Shown piece after piece: positions 25,801 to 34,120 of a stretch of 64,000 nucleotides of DNA. Position numbers and translations under genes: made by a program. Each line of letters opens with the position of its first letter. Positions within the stretch are counted from its first letter, which is position 1. Below the pieces are notes generated by a model that made no database searches, had not been told where the DNA came from, and worked only from the letters and a program-made list of their open reading frames with translations. This DNA is from Pseudomonas sp. FP2196 (lineage in GTDB: Bacteria; Pseudomonadota; Gammaproteobacteria; Pseudomonadales; Pseudomonadaceae), in the NCBI RefSeq assembly GCF_030687715.1, contig NZ_CP117445.1, positions 3,523,501-3,587,500 of the forward strand, written 5' to 3'.

Positions 25801-27733
25801 GGACGATGTGGACGAACGCGTCCTGCAGGGTGTCGTTGAGTTGCTGGATGTCGAGGTCCAGGCCTTCAGCGGCAGTGAACGCGAAGTCGTGAATCCAGAA
25901 CTCGCGGCCATTGGTGTGACGCAGACGGTACGGGAACTCGCCCAGCACGCGCAGGCCGAGGTTTTCCAGAATCGGCAGAACGTCGGACAGCGCCAGCGGA
26001 GTGTCAGCGTGATACAGCTTGCAATGCAGCTCGCGCTGGCCGGAAACCTGGCCCAACGGCTGATAGAAGCTCATCACCAGCGGATTTTTTTCGTTGAGGC
26101 TCAGCAGGTGCTGCATGTCGACCACGGCCGAATGCGCGGCGAAACGCTCGCGGTAACCGGCCGGGAAGCCTTTCGGGAAGTCAGCCAGCACGTTGGTGCC
26201 GTGGGCTTCGCCGAAGCTTTCGACGGTCAGTGCGGCGTAGTCGTCCTGCCAGCTGCGGCACGCTTGTACGACTTCTTTTTCCAGCAGCACGGTGTCGATG
26301 TCGAGACGGTTTTTCGGGTCGACACGCAGGATCAACTGCACGCGCGCCAGCACGGACTCGGAGAAGAACGTCCAGAACTCGCAGTCGGACGCCTTCAGGC
26401 GCTCCATCAGCACTTGCTGGATCTTCTGGCGAACTTCGGTGGAATAGATGTCGCGCGGCACGTAAGCCAGGCAGTAGCAGAAACGACCGTACGGGTCTTT
26501 GCGCAGGAACACGCGGATCTTGTTGCGTTCCTGGATCTGCACGATCGACATCACGGTGGTGAACAGTTCGTCGACCGGGGTCTGGAACAGGTCGTCACGC
26601 GGCAGTACTTCGAGGACCTGCGCCAGTTCCTTGCCCAGGTGAGCCTTGGACTGGAAGCCGGAGCGGTGTTCGATTTCTTCGACCTTGCGGCGGATGAACG
26701 GGATGACCCGCACGCTCTCGCCGTACACCGAGGAGGTGTAGAGGCCCATGAAACGGTGTTCCTTGATGACTTTGCCGTCGGCGTCGACTTCGCGGATCGA
26801 CACGTAGTCCGGGTAGGCAGGACGGTGTACACGGCTCGGGTGCGCAGCTTTGGCGAACGACAGCAGGGTCGGTTCGCGCAGGTAGCTCACGGCATAATCT
26901 TCGATGCGCAGGTCATCGTAGGTCAGGCCGGTGCGCAGCAGTTTGGTCAGGCCGAGGAAGGAGCTCTGGTCGTACTCGATGTGGCCGCCATCAGCCTGAT
27001 CGGTCACCACGAACTCTTCGTAGCCAAGGAAGGTGAAGTGGTTGCCCACCAGCCATTCCAGGAAACTTTTGACTTCGTTCTTCTCGTCGGCATCGACGGC
27101 GAAAGCGCTGTTGTCGAGCTTAGCGAGGATTTCCTGCACCTTGGCTTTCATCGGCTCGAAATCGGCGACCGCGACGCGGACTTCACCGAGAACCTGTTCC
27201 AGCTCTTTGCTCAGCACATTCAATTCGGCCGCGTTGGCGCAGCGGTCGATTTCCAGGTACATCAGCGACTCATGGAGGACGCCTTCGCCGGTGCTGCCTT
27301 TTGGCAGGATTTCCAGCAACTCGCCCTTGCTGCCACGACGCACGCTGAGCACGGTGGTTTGCAGGGTGTGGATGCTGTAGCCACGGCGGTTCAGCTCGGT
27401 ACGAACCGAGTCGACCAGAAATGGCAGGTCGTGGTGCAGCACTTCGACCGCGGTGTGGGTCGACTGCCAGCCATGACGCTCGTAATCGGGGTTGTAGACG
27501 CGCACTTGCGGTTGCGCGTGATCGAAGCGCTCAAGCAGGCGCCACGCAGAAAGAGTACAGCCAGCGAGGTCGGAGAGGCGACGTTGAGTCAGCTCGTCCA
27601 GGGAAATGATGCCGAAGAATTGTTCAGCGAACAGCGCCACTTGTGGCAGTGCCTGTTCACTGATGTGCTGCGCCAGTGCCGCTTGCAGTTGGTGCTGGAA
27701 GTCGGCTTTGCTGGCTGCGGTGAAGAACGCCAT
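22838..27733 (-). CDS. gdhB: NAD-dependent glutamate dehydrogenase, large 180-kDa type
   Basis: A 1631-residue enzyme that converts L-glutamate to 2-oxoglutarate and ammonia with NAD+, opening glutamate and arginine carbon use. The length matches the family of roughly 1,600 residues. The long N-terminal regulatory half (ACT-like segments) is followed by the catalytic core: VPVGAKGGFLPRRLPLGGSR with the catalytic Lys (about 851), then TFSDIANGIAIDYGFWLGDA, and the NAD-binding GVGDMAGDVFGNG (about 986-998). The start has GGAG upstream. Single gene with its own terminator. Long frames on the opposite strand over the whole gene are shadows. Confidence 0.97.
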   Translation of the reverse strand: MAFFTAASKADFQHQLQAALAQHISEQALPQVALFAEQFFGIISLDELTQRRLSDLAGCTLSAWRLLERFDHAQPQVRVYNPDYERHGWQSTHTAVEVLHHDLPFLVDSVRTELNRRGYSIHTLQTTVLSVRRGSKGELLEILPKGSTGEGVLHESLMYLEIDRCANAAELNVLSKELEQVLGEVRVAVADFEPMKAKVQEILAKLDNSAFAVDADEKNEVKSFLEWLVGNHFTFLGYEEFVVTDQADGGHIEYDQSSFLGLTKLLRTGLTYDDLRIEDYAVSYLREPTLLSFAKAAHPSRVHRPAYPDYVSIREVDADGKVIKEHRFMGLYTSSVYGESVRVIPFIRRKVEEIEHRSGFQSKAHLGKELAQVLEVLPRDDLFQTPVDELFTTVMSIVQIQERNKIRVFLRKDPYGRFCYCLAYVPRDIYSTEVRQKIQQVLMERLKASDCEFWTFFSESVLARVQLILRVDPKNRLDIDTVLLEKEVVQACRSWQDDYAALTVESFGEAHGTNVLADFPKGFPAGYRERFAAHSAVVDMQHLLSLNEKNPLVMSFYQPLGQVSGQRELHCKLYHADTPLALSDVLPILENLGLRVLGEFPYRLRHTNGREFWIHDFAFTAAEGLDLDIQQLNDTLQDAFVHIVRGEAENDAFNRLVLTAGLPWRDVALLRAYARYLKQIRLGFDLGYIASTLNNHTDIARELTRLFKTRFYLARKLGSDDLEDKQQRLEQAILTALDDVQVLNEDRILRRYLDLIKATLRTNFYQTDANGQNKSYFSFKFNPHAIPELPKPVPKFEIFVYSPRVEGVHLRFGNVARGGLRWSDREEDFRTEVLGLVKAQQVKNSVIVPVGAKGGFLPRRLPLGGSRDEIAAEGIACYRIFISGLLDITDNLKDGALVPPANVVRHDDDDPYLVVAADKGTATFSDIANGIAIDYGFWLGDAFASGGSAGYDHKKMGITAKGAWVGVQRHFRERGINVQEDSITVVGVGDMAGDVFGNGLLMSDKLQLVAAFNHLHIFIDPNPNPATSFVERQRMFDLPRSAWTDYDTSIMSEGGGIFSRSAKSIAISPQMKERFDIKADKLTPTELLNALLKAPVDLLWNGGIGTYVKASTESHADVGDKANDALRVNGNELRCKVVGEGGNLGMTQLGRVEFGLNGGGSNTDFIDNAGGVDCSDHEVNIKILLNEVVQAGDMTDKQRNQLLASMTDEVGGLVLGNNYKQTQALSLAARRAYERIAEYKRLMGDLEGRGKLDRAIEFLPTEEQINERVAAGHGLTRPELSVLISYSKIDLKEQLLGSLVPDDDYLTRDMETAFPPTLVSKFSEAMRRHRLKREIVSTQIANDLVNHMGITFVQRLKESTGMSPANVAGAYVIVRDIFHLPHWFRQIEALDYQVSADVQLELMDELMRLGRRATRWFLRARRNEQNAARDVAHFGPHLKELGLKLDELLSGEIRENWQARYQAYVEAGVPELLARMVAGTSHLYTLLPIIEASDVTGQNPAEVAKAYFAVGSALDVTWYLQQISALPVENNWQALAREAFRDDVDWQQRAITISVLQQGDGTQDVEARLALWMEQHEAMISRWRAMLVEIRAASGTDYAMYAVANRELLDLALSGQAVVAAVAANAELELA

Positions 27734-28238
27734 CTGTGGTACTCCGCTTAAGCTTGTTATTGATGGAAAGCGTCGCGTGCAACACCCCTTCCGGGGCTTG
27801 AGTCACCCTGTTCCTGATTCTCGGGCAGAGGAAACAGGGGGACAGGTGGGTGAAGCTGGACGAGACACTCAGGTCACATTCACCTTCCATTGAATGGGCA
27901 TCTGCAAAAACGACTGTCCGGGCTGCCGACAATGCCTTTACGGGTGCTCATCCGTTGCGCAGCTTAATGGGTGCGACAATGTGTCTGCTTGCGGTGCTGC
28001 GACATATTCGGTCATTGGCACGTAAACAAAGGCTTTCGCATCGTTCAACACTAGCATTTGTGGCATAAAACGCCGGTCTGAATGCCCGTATTTACGGTAC
28101 ATCCGTGCCAGAAATGACCATTGACCTGTGTCGCGTCAACGACACATCCTCTGACACTCTCACATGCAGAAATTCCCGAGGGCTGGCAGAATCGCGGCCA
28201 ATTGCGACCAACACGCCCGTCGAGGCAGGAATTCCCCC
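27734..28238. other. Divergent promoter region of gdhB and the acidic-protein gene
   Basis: About 500 bases without a credible gene. It must hold the gdhB promoter (minus) and that of the gene at 28239 (plus). I see no REP, terminator or recognisable operator. Confidence 0.4.
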
Positions 28239-28592
28239 ATGCAAATGACCACCGCCCTACTGATCGTCAACCCGTGCGACGACGAAGAAGACAACATGGC
28301 CATGCTCTGCTGCCACAGCGACAAGGGCGACATGTTCCTGATGAGCCGCTACCCGGACGAGGATGAGCTGGAGATCACCCTGGATGGCGAACCTTCGACG
28401 CTGGACGGGGTGAAAGTCATCCTGAGTGCAAATCTGTTGAAGATCGAGATTGCGGCGGCGGATGCTGATGCCTTGAATGGGGATGATGTGCTGGAGATCA
28501 GCTTTAACCCGGATATGGTTGATCTGGATGAGGTTGTTGAGACCTTGACGAATATCCTCGACGGGACTGGCACGTTCATTAACGAAGTTTGA
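28239..28592 (+). CDS. Conserved acidic protein of unknown function
   Basis: A 117-residue strongly acidic cytoplasmic protein (IVNPCDDEEDNMAML, YPDEDELEITLDGEPSTLDG, NPDMVDLDEVVETL), with no signal peptide. The start at 28239 gives a typical N-terminus (MQMTTALLIV); the upstream frame from 28164 lacks a ribosome binding site. It lies between gdhB and the MoxR operon. No domain recognised. Confidence 0.72.
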   Translation: MQMTTALLIVNPCDDEEDNMAMLCCHSDKGDMFLMSRYPDEDELEITLDGEPSTLDGVKVILSANLLKIEIAAADADALNGDDVLEISFNPDMVDLDEVVETLTNILDGTGTFINEV

Positions 28593-28608
28593 TGGTGTCC
28601 GGACTGGC

Positions 28609-28706
28609 CCCATCGCTGGCAAGCCAGCTCCCACAGGTATCAGCGGTGTGAACGCGATCCATGCAACACATCGGTCCCTGTGGGAGCTGGCTTGCCAGCG
28701 ATGAAG
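28609..28706. repeat. Inverted REP pair (GGCAAGCCAGCTCCCACAG type)
   Basis: Two inverted CATCGCTGGCAAGCCAGCTC units. Confidence 0.88.
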
Positions 28707-28720
28707 CCTTCACAGACAGC

Positions 28721-28800
28721 CAAAAGATCGCAGCCTGCGGCAGCTCCTACATTGGAATGCAATCACCTGTAGGAGCTGCCGCAGACTGCGATCTTTTGCC
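28721..28800. repeat. Inverted REP pair (GTAGGAGCTGCCGCAGGC type)
   Basis: A second inverted pair of the other REP class directly after the first one, so two REP classes sit back to back upstream of the MoxR gene. Confidence 0.85.
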
Positions 28801-28911
28801 TTTTTCTACAAAATGCCGTTAGTCGCCACCCCCCGCGATGGATTAAAGTAACGCCCCCAGCCCCGGCGTTATCCGAACGCCCGTGGCCACCCTTTCCAGG
28901 AACAGTCACCG

Positions 28912-29871
28912 ATGGAACATCGTGAAGCGCTGCTGGCGCTGCGAACCTTTCTTTCAACGCAGATTCTCGGCCAGGAAAAACTCATCGAGCGTTTGCTCAT
29001 CGCCCTGCTCGCCGACGGCCACATGCTGGTCGAGGGCGCTCCGGGTCTGGCCAAGACCAAAGCGATCAAAGAGCTCGCCGAGGGCATCGAAGCCCAGTTC
29101 CATCGCATTCAGTTCACCCCTGATCTGTTGCCTGCCGATATCACCGGCACCGAGATCTATCGCCCGGAAACCGGCAGTTTCGTGTTCCAGCAAGGGCCGA
29201 TCTTCCACAATCTGGTGCTGGCCGACGAAATCAACCGGGCCCCGGCCAAGGTGCAATCGGCGTTGCTCGAGGCCATGGCCGAGCGCCAGGTCAGTGTCGG
29301 GCGCAGCACGTATGAGCTGTCGCCGCTGTTTCTGGTGATGGCCACGCAGAACCCGATCGAGCAGGAAGGCACGTATCCGTTGCCGGAAGCGCAACTCGAC
29401 CGGTTCCTGATGCACGTCAAAATCGGTTTCCCTGACGCCGCTGTCGAACGGCGCATCCTCCAGCAGGCCCGTGGCGAAGCGCTGAACGGCGAGACCAAGC
29501 CCGAGCGCCGGGTCAGCCAGCAGGCGATTTTTGCCGCGCGCAAGGAAATCCTTGGTCTGTACATGGCCGATGCCGTGGAGGAATACCTGGTGCAACTGGT
29601 CATGGCCACGCGCACGCCGGCCAAGTTCGACCCGGAGATGGCCGAGTGGATCGCCTATGGCGCCAGCCCGCGCGGCTCCATCGCCCTCGACCGTTGTGCC
29701 CGCGCCCACGCCTGGTTGGCCGGGCGTGATTTCGTCAGCCCGGAAGACATTCAAGCCGTGCTGTTCGACGTGTTGCGTCATCGCATCATTCTGTCGTTTG
29801 AAGCCGAAGCCGCCGGCATCGATCAGGATCGAGTGGTGCAGCGGATTCTCGACGTCGTAGCCGTCGCTTGA
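28912..29871 (+). CDS. MoxR-family AAA+ ATPase
   Basis: A 319-residue MoxR ATPase: Walker A EGAPGLAKTK (41-50), Walker B LVLADEINRAP (101-111), sensor region VMATQNPIEQEGTYPLPEAQ. MoxR proteins act as chaperone-like ATPases with VWA-domain partners. It is the first gene of a six-gene run (28912-35754) with overlapping or nearly touching frames: MoxR, DUF58, DUF4381, VWA, VWA-TPR, BatD. AGGAA precedes the start. Confidence 0.93.
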   Translation: MEHREALLALRTFLSTQILGQEKLIERLLIALLADGHMLVEGAPGLAKTKAIKELAEGIEAQFHRIQFTPDLLPADITGTEIYRPETGSFVFQQGPIFHNLVLADEINRAPAKVQSALLEAMAERQVSVGRSTYELSPLFLVMATQNPIEQEGTYPLPEAQLDRFLMHVKIGFPDAAVERRILQQARGEALNGETKPERRVSQQAIFAARKEILGLYMADAVEEYLVQLVMATRTPAKFDPEMAEWIAYGASPRGSIALDRCARAHAWLAGRDFVSPEDIQAVLFDVLRHRIILSFEAEAAGIDQDRVVQRILDVVAVA

Positions 29872-29876
29872 CCCCC

Positions 29877-30821
29877 ATGAACGCCCCCCTGCCGTCCGAA
29901 CCGGGCATCCGCATCAGCCTCGCCGAGCTGATCGAGATGCGCCACCGCGTGCGCGAAGTGCAGCTGTTTTCCACGCCGAGCCAGCGCAGCCCGCTGATCG
30001 GCCTGCATCACTCGAAATTCCGCGGCCGTGGCGTCGACTTCGATCAGGTGCGGGTCTATCAGGCCGGCGACGACGTGCGCACCATCGACTGGCGCGTGAC
30101 GGCGCGCACCCAGGAGCCGCACACCAAGCTGTTCCATGAAGAACGCGAACGGCCGATCTTCATCATGGTTGAACAAAGCACGCGACTGTTTTTCGGCTCC
30201 GGGCTGATGTTCAAGTCGGTGCTGGCGGCGCAAGTGGCGGCGCTGATTGGCTGGGCCGCGCTCGGCCATAACGACCGGGTGGGCGGACTGGTGTTCGGCG
30301 ATAACGAGCATTACGAAATAAAACCACGGCGCAGCAAGCAGAGCCTGTTGCAACTGCTTAACCGGCTGGTGAAGGCCAATCAGTCGCTGCACAGCGAGCG
30401 TGTGCCGGATCGCGATTCCTTTGGCGTCGCCCTGCGCCGGGCCCGTGAGGTGCTGCGCCCGGGCAGTCTGGTGATCGTGATTTGCGATGAGCGCGCGTTG
30501 TCCGACAGTGCCGAACAGCAACTGAGCCTGTTGTCGCGCCATTGCGATCTGTTAATGCTGCCGCTGTCCGATCCGCTCGATCACGCCCTGCCCGCCGCCG
30601 GGCTTTTAAGATTCGCCGAACGCGGCGCGCAACTCGAAATCGACACGCTCAACTTCGACCTGCGCCAGACCTATCGCGCTCAGGCCGAAGCACGCATCGC
30701 CCGCTGGGAATTGCTCGCGCAAAAGCTGCGGGTGCTGCTGATGCCATTGAGCACGCAAAGTGAAATGGTCGAGCAAATGCGCGAGTTCCTCAATCCGCAA
30801 CGTCCGGGTAAAGGTCGATGA
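29877..30821 (+). CDS. DUF58-domain protein
   Basis: A 314-residue cytoplasmic protein. The signature GRGVDFDQVRVYQAGDDVRT and IDWRVTARTQEPHTKLFHEE (residues 50-90) is DUF58, a VWA-like fold that usually accompanies MoxR. The next segment IFIMVEQSTRLFFGSGL looks like a degenerate metal-binding site. The ATG at 29877, five bases after the MoxR stop, is taken as the start; an in-frame ACC-containing extension to 29868 is unlikely. Confidence 0.9.
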   Translation: MNAPLPSEPGIRISLAELIEMRHRVREVQLFSTPSQRSPLIGLHHSKFRGRGVDFDQVRVYQAGDDVRTIDWRVTARTQEPHTKLFHEERERPIFIMVEQSTRLFFGSGLMFKSVLAAQVAALIGWAALGHNDRVGGLVFGDNEHYEIKPRRSKQSLLQLLNRLVKANQSLHSERVPDRDSFGVALRRAREVLRPGSLVIVICDERALSDSAEQQLSLLSRHCDLLMLPLSDPLDHALPAAGLLRFAERGAQLEIDTLNFDLRQTYRAQAEARIARWELLAQKLRVLLMPLSTQSEMVEQMREFLNPQRPGKGR

Positions 30822-31315
30822 ACGGCCTCGAACAACTGCAACCATTGATGTCCCCGCCGCCGATAGCCTTCTGGCCACCGGCACCGGGCTGGTGGTTGCT
30901 GCTTCTGTTGCTACCGCTGCTCGGTTTCGCCGTATGGCGTCTGCGCCGTTTCATCCCGATCAAGAAACGCCCGACCGTTCGTGCCGAACAACCCCTCGAT
31001 CCGGTGCGCATCGCCGCCCTCGCCGAACTGGCGCAGATGCCCAAACCTTACGACGGCGCCCCGGCCGGGGCCTGGCTGCAACAACTCAACGGCCTGCTTA
31101 AACGCCTGTGCCGCAACCACTACCCCTACAGCCAGAGCCACACGCTCAATGGCCGCAAGTGGCTGGCGTTTCTCGACAATCGCTGCCCGGCGGCGGGCCT
31201 GACGCGCTGGATGGTGTTGGTCGAAGGCGCCTACAAACCGGAATGCAAACTCGACGACAAAGCCATCGCCGGCCTGACCCAGGCTGTCGACACGTGGATT
31301 CGCAAGCATGTTTGA
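30818..31315 (+). CDS. DUF4381-domain membrane protein
   Basis: A 165-residue protein with one membrane helix (GWWLLLLLLPLLGFAVW, about 25-42) and a cytoplasmic tail with LNGLLKRLCRNHYP and LNGRKWLAFLDNRCP, which is the DUF4381 pattern. Overlaps the DUF58 stop in ATGA. Always found between DUF58 and VWA genes in this operon type. Confidence 0.9.
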   Translation: MNGLEQLQPLMSPPPIAFWPPAPGWWLLLLLLPLLGFAVWRLRRFIPIKKRPTVRAEQPLDPVRIAALAELAQMPKPYDGAPAGAWLQQLNGLLKRLCRNHYPYSQSHTLNGRKWLAFLDNRCPAAGLTRWMVLVEGAYKPECKLDDKAIAGLTQAVDTWIRKHV

Positions 31316-32387
31316 GTTCGCCTGGCCGTGGATCTTTGTCCTGTTCCCGCTCCCCTGGGTGATGCGCCTCGTGCTGCCCGTGGCCGACAGCGGCGAGCCG
31401 GCGCTTAAAGTCAGTTTCCTGTCTGATCTGGAAGGTCTCGCCCGCCGCCGCGCACGCGCCAACCTGCCGGCGTGGCGCCAGCAAGCACCGTTCATGCTGC
31501 TATGGCTGTTGCTGTTGACCGCCGCAGCACGTCCGCAATGGCTCGGCGAACCTTTACCGATTGCGGCCAGCGGCCGAGATCTGTTGGTGGCGGTGGACGT
31601 GTCCGGCTCGATGGATTTCCCCGACATGCAATGGCAGGACGAAGACGTGAGTCGCTTGTCGCTGGTCCAGCACCTGCTCGGCGACTTTCTCGAAAGCCGT
31701 GATGGCGACCGCGTGGGCTTGATCCTGTTTGGCAGTCAGGCCTACCTGCAAGCGCCGCTGACCTTCGACCGCCACACCGTGCGCGTCTGGCTCGATGAAG
31801 CGCGGATCGGCATTGCCGGCAAAAACACCGCCATCGGCGATGCCATCGGTCTGGCACTGAAACGCCTGCGCATGCGCCCGGCACAGAGCCGCGTGCTGAT
31901 CCTGGTCACCGACGGCGCCAACAATGGCGGTGAAATCGATCCGCTGACCGCTGCCAGACTGGCCGCCAGCGAAGGCGTGAAGATCTACCCGATCGGCATC
32001 GGCGCCAACCCTGAAGACAGCGGCTCCACCGCTTTGCTCGGGGTCAATCCGAGCCTGGATCTCGACGAGCCGGCGCTCAAAGCCATCGCCGAAGTCACCG
32101 GCGGTCAGTATTTCCGCGCCCACGACGGCAAAGAACTGCAAGCAATCAAAGATACCTTGGACCAACTCGAACCCGTGACCCAACAACCGACCCAGGCCCG
32201 CCCGGCACAGGCTTTGTATCACTGGCCTTTGGCGCTGGCGCTGTGGTTGAGTCTGTTGCTGGTCGCCCGTGAATTGTGGCCGGACAACCCGTTGCAACGC
32301 CTGTTCACCAAGGAGCTGTATCTGCAAAGTCCTTTGCCTGACTGGCGTGAACGCCTCAAGCGCCTGCGTCTGCGGAGGCGTCGATGA
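31308..32387 (+). CDS. VWA-domain membrane protein (BatA-like)
   Basis: A 359-residue inner-membrane protein: N-terminal membrane helices (about 5-25 and 60-75), a von Willebrand A domain with the MIDAS motif DVSGSMD (97-103), and a C-terminal membrane helix (about 305-322). It overlaps the DUF4381 gene by eight bases. In Bacteroides the Bat proteins affect oxygen tolerance; in Pseudomonas the role is less clear. Confidence 0.92.
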   Translation: MFEFAWPWIFVLFPLPWVMRLVLPVADSGEPALKVSFLSDLEGLARRRARANLPAWRQQAPFMLLWLLLLTAAARPQWLGEPLPIAASGRDLLVAVDVSGSMDFPDMQWQDEDVSRLSLVQHLLGDFLESRDGDRVGLILFGSQAYLQAPLTFDRHTVRVWLDEARIGIAGKNTAIGDAIGLALKRLRMRPAQSRVLILVTDGANNGGEIDPLTAARLAASEGVKIYPIGIGANPEDSGSTALLGVNPSLDLDEPALKAIAEVTGGQYFRAHDGKELQAIKDTLDQLEPVTQQPTQARPAQALYHWPLALALWLSLLLVARELWPDNPLQRLFTKELYLQSPLPDWRERLKRLRLRRRR

Positions 32388-34120
32388 TCGCCCTCTGGCC
32401 GCACTGGTTCCGTCCGTGGTGGTTGTTGCTACTGCCAGTGCTTGCCTGGCTGATCTGGCAGCTCTGGCACCGCCAGAAACGCGCCGGACGCTGGCAGATG
32501 ATTCTGCCGCCAGCGTTTCACGCCACCTTGCTCAGCGGCGGCAACGGGCGTGAGAGCAAACTGCCTTGGATCGCCCTCGGCGTGGCATGGTTACTGACCA
32601 TTCTGGCGCTGCTCGGGCCGAGTTGGGAGCGCGTTGAACAGACCAGCCAGAAACCCGCCGATCCATTGGTGGTGGTGCTGGAACTGACCCCGGAAATGCT
32701 CGCCACCGATTCACCGCCGACGCGACTGGAACAGGCGCGGCGCAAGCTGTTCGACCTGTTGCAGGCGCGCAGCGATGCGCAAACGGCAATCGTCGTTTAC
32801 GCCGGCAGCGCGCACACGCTGGTGCCGTTGTCGGATGACCTGGCGACCAGTCGCAACCTGCTCGATGCGCTCAAGCCTTCATTGATGCCGCAAAGCGGGC
32901 ATCGCGCGGATCTTGCCGTGGACAAAGCGCTGGCCTTATTGAAACAAGGCGCGCTGGGTCAGGGCCGGATCCTGTTGATCGGCTCGTCGCTGAGCGAAGA
33001 AGAGCGCCAAGGCATTCACCGCGCACTTAGCGGGCAATCGGCGCAATTTTTGATGCTCGGCATCGGCACCGCCGAAGGTGCACCGATTGCTCAGGAGGAC
33101 GGCAGTTTCCTCAAGGACGAACAAGGCGCAATTCGCGTGCCGCAACTCGACAGCCCGGGCCTTTCGGCGTTCCTCAACAGCGTCGGAGGTGAATACCAGC
33201 CGGCCCGCCTGGACGAAGGGGATCTGGGTGCCCTCGGCCTGCTCAATGGCCCGCGCAGTCTGCGCGACGATGGCCAGACCGTGCGCCTGGATACCTGGGC
33301 CGATCAGGGTTACTGGCTGCTGTTGCCACTCTTGTTGCTGGCTGCATGTGCGGGGCGACGCGGCTGGTTGTTCTGCCTGCCGTTGCTGTTCTGCTTGCCG
33401 CAGCCGAGCTACGCTTTTGACTTCGAAGACCTGTGGTTGCGCCCCGATCAACAAGGCCTGCACTTGCTCAAACAAAAGCGCCCGGCCGAAGCGGCGCAAC
33501 ATTTTGACGATCACCAGTGGCAAGGGGTGGCGTTGTACGAGGCCGGCGACTACAGTGGCGCCGCCCAGCGTTTCGCCGAAGGCAACGATGCTCGCGCCCA
33601 CTACAATCGTGGCAATGCCCTGGCAAAAAGCGGTGAGCTGGACGCCGCCATCGACGCCTATGAACAGGCACTGGAACTGCAACCGGACTTGCGTCCGGCG
33701 CAGACCAACAAGGCGCTGGTGGAAAAACTGCTGAAGCAGAAGAACACGCCGCCGCCCAGCGAGCCGGAGACCCAACCGTCGGAGCAAAACCTGCCCGGCG
33801 ATGAACCGCCGCCAGCGACCGCACCACCACCAGCGGTAAAAAGTGACACACAGAGCGAGGCTCAGCCCGCCGAGTCGGCCAGCGAACCACCGCCAACTGC
33901 CCCGCCGCAGCCAGGCCCCAATGAAGTGCCGGGCAGCGAGCCGGACGAAGAGCAGAACGAGGTGCCGGTGCTGCACCCCGGCGAGGACAACCTCGAAGGC
34001 GAACAACGCCAGGCACTGGAGCAGTGGCTGGGCAAGATTCCGGATGACCCGGGCGAACTGCTGCGACGCAAATTCTGGTACGAACAGCAACAACATCAGG
34101 ATCAGGAAAACACTCGATGA
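32384..34120 (+). CDS. VWA and TPR domain membrane protein (BatB/BatC-like)
   Basis: A 578-residue protein. Membrane helices at about 5-25 and 58-75, then a VWA domain whose MIDAS is altered (VVVLELTPEMLATD instead of DxSxS), two further membrane helices (about 305-340), TPR repeats from about 390 (HYNRGNALAKSGELDAAIDA, YEQALELQPDLRPAQTNKA), and a Pro/Glu-rich disordered tail to the end. The fusion of VWA and TPR replaces separate BatB and BatC proteins. Overlaps neighbours by four bases on both sides. Confidence 0.9.
   Translation: MIALWPHWFRPWWLLLLPVLAWLIWQLWHRQKRAGRWQMILPPAFHATLLSGGNGRESKLPWIALGVAWLLTILALLGPSWERVEQTSQKPADPLVVVLELTPEMLATDSPPTRLEQARRKLFDLLQARSDAQTAIVVYAGSAHTLVPLSDDLATSRNLLDALKPSLMPQSGHRADLAVDKALALLKQGALGQGRILLIGSSLSEEERQGIHRALSGQSAQFLMLGIGTAEGAPIAQEDGSFLKDEQGAIRVPQLDSPGLSAFLNSVGGEYQPARLDEGDLGALGLLNGPRSLRDDGQTVRLDTWADQGYWLLLPLLLLAACAGRRGWLFCLPLLFCLPQPSYAFDFEDLWLRPDQQGLHLLKQKRPAEAAQHFDDHQWQGVALYEAGDYSGAAQRFAEGNDARAHYNRGNALAKSGELDAAIDAYEQALELQPDLRPAQTNKALVEKLLKQKNTPPPSEPETQPSEQNLPGDEPPPATAPPPAVKSDTQSEAQPAESASEPPPTAPPQPGPNEVPGSEPDEEQNEVPVLHPGEDNLEGEQRQALEQWLGKIPDDPGELLRRKFWYEQQQHQDQENTR

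Noticed and set aside
22886..27751. A 1621-residue open frame on the plus strand opposite gdhB
   Set aside because: It is the mirror of the high-GC codon pattern of gdhB; its translation is rich in His, Gln, Val and Asp runs without any domain, and the minus frame has clear glutamate dehydrogenase motifs.
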